A stretch of 64,000 bases of DNA from CAZJYI01 sp964550025. Its GTDB lineage: Bacteria > Verrucomicrobiota > Kiritimatiellia > UBA8416 > CAYOBW01. Positions within the stretch are counted from its first letter, which is position 1. Each line of letters starts with the position of its first letter. The stretch covers positions 124,001-188,000 of the forward strand of contig CAZJYI010000001.1 in the NCBI GenBank assembly GCA_964550025.1, in the 5' to 3' direction. Below are positions 60,377-64,000 of the stretch, one piece after another. Made by a program: the position numbers and the translations under genes. Below the pieces are notes generated by a model. It ran no database searches, was not told the origin of the DNA, and saw only the letters and a list, made by a program, of their open reading frames with translations.

Positions 60377-63300
60377 ATGAAAGTCATAGTCCTCTCAGCG
60401 GGACTCGCGTGTCTGCTCGCATCGGCGGGACAGCCGGCTCACGCCGCCGAGAACCTCCTCGCCGACCCGTCGTTCGAGCAGCCGAAAGCGAAAGACCGCT
60501 TCGGCCTGATCTTCGAGAAGTGGGGCGGTTGGAGGTACGAGGGCGACTGCGATTTCGCGGTAGGTAAAGTGGCGCGGACCGGCGATCATTCGTGTCTGCT
60601 GGTCGGCGGCACGGAGCCGAAGATTCGCACCGTGCAACTGCTCGACCTCGCTCCCGGTCGCTACCGGATCACGGCCTATCTTCGCGGATTGGACGTTGGC
60701 ACCGGCAAGTGGAAACAGACCACCGAGTTCATGTTCGACGGGAAGTACGGCCAGTTGAACAAGAACGGCACCTTCGGCTGGACGAAGCTCACCTATGTTG
60801 CCGAGCTCAAGGAGCGCAAAAAGGCGGGACCATCCTTCGGACTGATGGCGCCGGGTCGCCTGTGGGTCGACGACGTATCCCTTGAGCGTGTCGGCCCCGG
60901 CGTGCCGTTGACCCCCGTTCCCGTCCTGGGCAAAGAGGAATCTCCCATAGCCCCGCCGGGCCGGCTTTCCCCCGGCGCGTTGCGTTGCGCGGAATGTGCA
61001 ACCCGGAACATGCCGGTATGGAAACGCTGCTATGCCTGCGGCACGCGTCTCGTGGGCAGCGAAGCACTCGCGACGGGACCGCGCGTAAAGCCCATCACCT
61101 CGTTTGAGACACGAAGCCCGTTCCACGGTGGAACGGTCGTCGAGCAACACGCGACGGACGGCGCAAAGGCCCTGCGCATCGACAGGTCGTACGTGGACAT
61201 GGCCGGGCATCAGGACTGGTCCGGCTATGACTACCTGAAAGCGGACCTCTACACAGACGCAACCGGGCCCTTGAAGCTGTACGTTGAGGTCCGTGACAGG
61301 GATACGAAGGACTACTGGACGCGCGTGAACTACAACACGGTCGCACCGCCCGGCCGGAGCACGTTGATTGTCCCCATCCGGCAACTCTACGTCGGCGAGA
61401 AGTCGCGGCCCGGCCGCATGCTGTTGCGCGACGGGATCACGCGGCTCGTCTTCAACATCGGCAAGGCTCCGCCGGCTCCGCTGTTCGTCGACAACGTCCG
61501 GCTCGAGCGGGACGATTCGGATCGGTCCGTCGTGTTTGACGGGCTGTCGGCGTTCGATTTCGGTCTCAGTGCCAGCCCGCTCATGAAGGGTTTCCGTCGG
61601 ATCACCCCGACTACGCGCTACAGCGTGGGGCGCGGCTACGGGTTGAAAGACGCCCGATTGTGGCGGTCGTTCGACGCGCTGCAGCCGGACCCGCTCTACC
61701 AGGATTTCCTGTGCATCGAGCGTGGCGGTCTCGCCGTCGACGTTCCGAACGGGCGCTACCGAGTGTGGATGAACATCGACAGCCCATCCGGGTTCTGGGG
61801 CGAATACCAGGTCTACCGCCGGCGCACCGTTCGCGCCGAAGGCCGGGACGCCGTCGCCGAGACGCAGGCTTTCGACGCTTTCCAGCGCAAGTACTTCCGC
61901 TTCTGGAATGTAGAGGATCTGCCTTCTGACGATACGTTCGACAAGTACCAACGCGTCTACTTCGACGAGAAGCTGTTCGACGTCGACGTGCGCGACGGCC
62001 GGCTCAACCTGGAGTTTGAGGGCGAAAACTGGGCATGTTGCGTTTCGGCCGTCGTCGTGTTTCCCGTCGCCAGGGCGGACGAGGGCGAGGCGTTCCTGAA
62101 GTATGTCGAGAAGCAGCGGCGATTCCATTTCAACAACTACTTCAAGCGAACGCTGCATCGCGCCTCGGGAGCCCCACTGCAACCAACGCCGGAGGACCGG
62201 AAGCGCGGCTACATGGTCTTCTCCCGCGACTACATGCGTGATGTCTACTACAACGACACGCCTGCCGCCGGGGAGGTCGGCCGGCCGCTTCGAGCCGAGG
62301 CCTTTGCGGGCGAGTATGAGCCGCTGACGCTCAGCCTGCTTCCCCTGCGCGACCTGGGGCAGGTCACCGTCTCGGCCGGCCCACTGCGCGCTGCGAACGG
62401 AACGATACCGGCGGATGCCATTGACGTGGGCTTTGTCTCTTACCGCGTCAGCCGCGTTACCATGGAAGGTTCCGTCTATACGATCGCACCGCGGATGATC
62501 ATGCCGACGAACACCGTTGCGATGCCCCGCGGCATGGCGCGGCGGTTCTGGCTCACCGTCAAGACGCCGACCGACGCACGGTCGGGTATGTACCGGGGTA
62601 CACTTCTCGTCTCGATGGACGGCAGGGAAGCAACAGAGTTGCCCGTGGAATGCCGCGTCAGGGCCGGAGCGTTGGATCCCCTGGATGTGCCCGTGGGACC
62701 GTGGGGGCACGCCGTCCGCGTACCCTGGCCGGCGAGTGATGCGGCCGCGGCGTCCTTCAACCGCAACATGCGGGACAGGAGCCTCCGCAAGATGCGCGAA
62801 TACGGTCTAACGGCCTGTAGCGGGATCCCGGCCATTGCCTACCGGGGGGTTCGCGACGGGAAGCCCGTTCTGGATTTCGGCCGGTCGGACGAGGACATGA
62901 GACGGCTCAGAGAACTGGGGTTTCTTTCCGTCGTTTCGTACGGTCGCGGCGTGTCGGGTTTCAACGCCTACTTCCGTGACGAGAACAAGATGCGCGAGGC
63001 CGGTTTCAGTAACTACGCGTCTTTCGTGAAGGCGGTGTACAGTGCCGTGCAGGAACACGCGAGCCGTGAAGGATGGCTCCCCGTCTACTACAACCTTGGA
63101 GACGAGCCGATCGGTGACGCGCTGACGCGATCGGCCGAGAATGCGGAGGCGTATCGCGAGGCCTTTCCCGCGGGACCGCCGACCTTCACGGCCGCCAGCA
63201 GCTTTCGTGGCCGCGACCGGGACGACCCGCATTTCCGCCTTTCCAGGGCCGTGCACGTGGCAAACTGGAACATTCATGACGAAGACGCCGTTCAAACGCT

Positions 63301-63751
63301 CCAGGACATTGGCGGCGCTTGGGCCTTCTACAACGGCGCCAACCGCTGGACGTTTGGCACGTACATGTACAAGGCGGTCAAGCAGTTCGACATGAAATTC
63401 CGGCTCGCCTGGCACTGGAACTGCGTGGCCGGGGATCCGTACTACGCGCTGGACTGTCGCGAGGACGACTACGCGTGGTGCAATTCGACACCCGACGGAA
63501 GGCTGGTGCCCTCCGTCCATTTCGAGCGATTGCGCGAAGGCGTGGATGACTACCGCCGACTGTTGACGCTGGCGCGTCTCGCAAAGGAACACGCCGGCAC
63601 ACCCGCGGCGCAAGCCGCCGAGACACTGATCGCCGACCGCATGGCCGCCTTTCGCCTCGGCCAGCGCAACCACGACGCACTCTTTGGCCCCGATGACTGG
63701 ATCGCGTTCCGTGCACAGGTCGACAACGCAATCGAGGCGTTGCGCCAGTGA
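60377..63751 (+). CDS. Secreted GH123/DUF4091-like glycosidase with carbohydrate-binding domains and an internal zinc ribbon
   Basis: ATG 60377 gives 1124 residues with a signal peptide (IVLSAGLACLLASAGQPAHAA). Domain 1 (about 25-175, NLLADPSFEQP...) is a carbohydrate-binding-like sandwich. CAECATRN...KRCYACG (Cys204, 207, 218, 221) is a CxxC-x10-CxxC zinc ribbon, unusual for an exported protein. A second galactose-binding-like domain follows (about 235-370). The region 610-1110 resembles the GH123-related DUF4091 barrel: an N-terminal sandwich (YEPLTLSLLPLRDLGQVTV) then a TIM barrel with YYNLGDEPIGD, where Asp909-Glu910 fit the substrate-assisted acid pair, and LAWHWNCVAGDPYYALDCREDD. It is probably an extracytoplasmic hexosaminidase-like enzyme. 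Confidence 0.8.
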   Translation: MKVIVLSAGLACLLASAGQPAHAAENLLADPSFEQPKAKDRFGLIFEKWGGWRYEGDCDFAVGKVARTGDHSCLLVGGTEPKIRTVQLLDLAPGRYRITAYLRGLDVGTGKWKQTTEFMFDGKYGQLNKNGTFGWTKLTYVAELKERKKAGPSFGLMAPGRLWVDDVSLERVGPGVPLTPVPVLGKEESPIAPPGRLSPGALRCAECATRNMPVWKRCYACGTRLVGSEALATGPRVKPITSFETRSPFHGGTVVEQHATDGAKALRIDRSYVDMAGHQDWSGYDYLKADLYTDATGPLKLYVEVRDRDTKDYWTRVNYNTVAPPGRSTLIVPIRQLYVGEKSRPGRMLLRDGITRLVFNIGKAPPAPLFVDNVRLERDDSDRSVVFDGLSAFDFGLSASPLMKGFRRITPTTRYSVGRGYGLKDARLWRSFDALQPDPLYQDFLCIERGGLAVDVPNGRYRVWMNIDSPSGFWGEYQVYRRRTVRAEGRDAVAETQAFDAFQRKYFRFWNVEDLPSDDTFDKYQRVYFDEKLFDVDVRDGRLNLEFEGENWACCVSAVVVFPVARADEGEAFLKYVEKQRRFHFNNYFKRTLHRASGAPLQPTPEDRKRGYMVFSRDYMRDVYYNDTPAAGEVGRPLRAEAFAGEYEPLTLSLLPLRDLGQVTVSAGPLRAANGTIPADAIDVGFVSYRVSRVTMEGSVYTIAPRMIMPTNTVAMPRGMARRFWLTVKTPTDARSGMYRGTLLVSMDGREATELPVECRVRAGALDPLDVPVGPWGHAVRVPWPASDAAAASFNRNMRDRSLRKMREYGLTACSGIPAIAYRGVRDGKPVLDFGRSDEDMRRLRELGFLSVVSYGRGVSGFNAYFRDENKMREAGFSNYASFVKAVYSAVQEHASREGWLPVYYNLGDEPIGDALTRSAENAEAYREAFPAGPPTFTAASSFRGRDRDDPHFRLSRAVHVANWNIHDEDAVQTLQDIGGAWAFYNGANRWTFGTYMYKAVKQFDMKFRLAWHWNCVAGDPYYALDCREDDYAWCNSTPDGRLVPSVHFERLREGVDDYRRLLTLARLAKEHAGTPAAQAAETLIADRMAAFRLGQRNHDALFGPDDWIAFRAQVDNAIEALRQ

Positions 63752-63787
63752 GAAGGTGCGTGGCAACACAAACTTGTGCGCGTGCAT

Positions 63788-64000
63788 TCACGACTGTGGT
63801 CTGTCCAGGACTTGCCTGACCTTGCATGCCAGCTCCTCGCGATTGAAAGGTTTGGCCTGGAAATCCACGTCCTGGTCCAGGACGCCGTGGGGGGCAATGG
63901 TATCGGCGGGGTAGCCGGACATGAACAGACGCCGCAGCCCCGGCCGTTCTTCCACCAGGCGGTCCGCCAGTTCGCGACCATTCATGCCGGGCATAATCAC
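63788..64000 (-). CDS. Response-regulator receiver domain, C-terminal part; gene continues beyond the window
   Basis: 71 codons on the minus strand run into the window edge. VIMPGMNGRELADRLVEERPGLRRLFMSGY is the segment after the phosphorylated Asp (itself just outside), with the conserved Ser of MSGY as the switch residue. KPFNREELACKVRQVLD contains the conserved KPF lysine. The stop soon after this domain suggests a hybrid histidine kinase with a terminal receiver, or a stand-alone regulator. It converges on the GH123-like gene with a 36-bp gap. Confidence 0.85.
   Translation of the reverse strand: MIMPGMNGRELADRLVEERPGLRRLFMSGYPADTIAPHGVLDQDVDFQAKPFNREELACKVRQVLDRPQS

Noticed and set aside
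60395..62710. 771-codon ORF antisense to the GH123-like gene
   Set aside because: Composition (Arg/Val/Gly/His) and lack of any motif show a shadow ORF; the plus-strand gene has a signal peptide and recognisable domains.

Overview
The window is GC-rich DNA (most coding regions look about 60-67% GC) that reads like a metagenome-assembled or draft scaffold, because a run of exactly 100 N interrupts a short tandem repeat at 4191-4290. The gene content points to the PVC superphylum, most likely Kiritimatiellota or a close Verrucomicrobia/Lentisphaerae relative. The reasons are a secreted sulfatase, giant secreted beta-helix and PKD proteins, secreted proteins ending in Ca-binding DxDxDG repeats plus a shared C-terminal module, HzsA/YVTN-type secreted c-type cytochromes, a Tat-signal TIM-barrel sugar isomerase and many palindromic intergenic repeats. 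This placement is inferred from gene families; no rRNA gene is present.

Layout. 1-12360: a surface-glycan or acyl-modification region. It begins with a translationally coupled E1-alpha/E1-beta (2-oxoacid dehydrogenase type), GT2 glycosyltransferase and acyl carrier protein, followed by an alpha/beta hydrolase like those of exosortase-A loci. A disturbed island (3792-7200) follows, holding two pseudogene fragments, an assembly gap and two copies of a MITE-like element. Then come three overlapping GT4 glycosyltransferases and a MurJ-type flippase. 12445-15591: housekeeping genes rpsB (S2 with a 200-residue tail), tsf and a CDP-alcohol phosphatidyltransferase. 15687-27000: a sigma-54 activator divergent from a sulfatase, a pair of secreted proteins (one with an S74 self-cleaving chaperone domain), and two secreted c-type cytochromes with beta-propellers. 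27184-32895: a GH38 alpha-mannosidase converging on a sugar ABC transporter (substrate-binding protein plus two permeases, no ATPase). 33107-40750: a single 2547-residue protein with five beta-helix modules. 41095-47742: a Phd-VapC toxin-antitoxin pair, a lipase-like hydrolase, a MerR-like regulator, adenylate kinase, and a two-gene module for the last steps of non-phosphorylative pentose oxidation. 48036-64000: an M14-type peptidase, small secreted proteins, a Kelch/propeller/FnIII/LamG secreted protein, serC, a Tat-exported sugar isomerase-like protein, an FG-GAP seven-blade propeller protein, a GH123-like secreted protein carrying a zinc ribbon, and the end of a response-regulator domain.

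Together the genes suggest a heterotroph that degrades sulfated and mannose-containing glycans, imports the sugars, oxidises pentoses to 2-oxoglutarate, and decorates its surface with glycans and very large repeat proteins.

Non-coding structure is unusually rich: eight degenerate heptanucleotide tracts at gene borders, a three-copy family of ~150-bp elements with terminal inverted repeats, several other large palindromes, and an IS605/PATE-like 194-bp element with perfect 27-bp inverted ends. Several sigma-70-type promoters (TTGACg, 16-18 bp, TAnnnT) and one clear intrinsic terminator after tsf are readable. No tRNA, rRNA, CRISPR array or intact transposase gene was seen.
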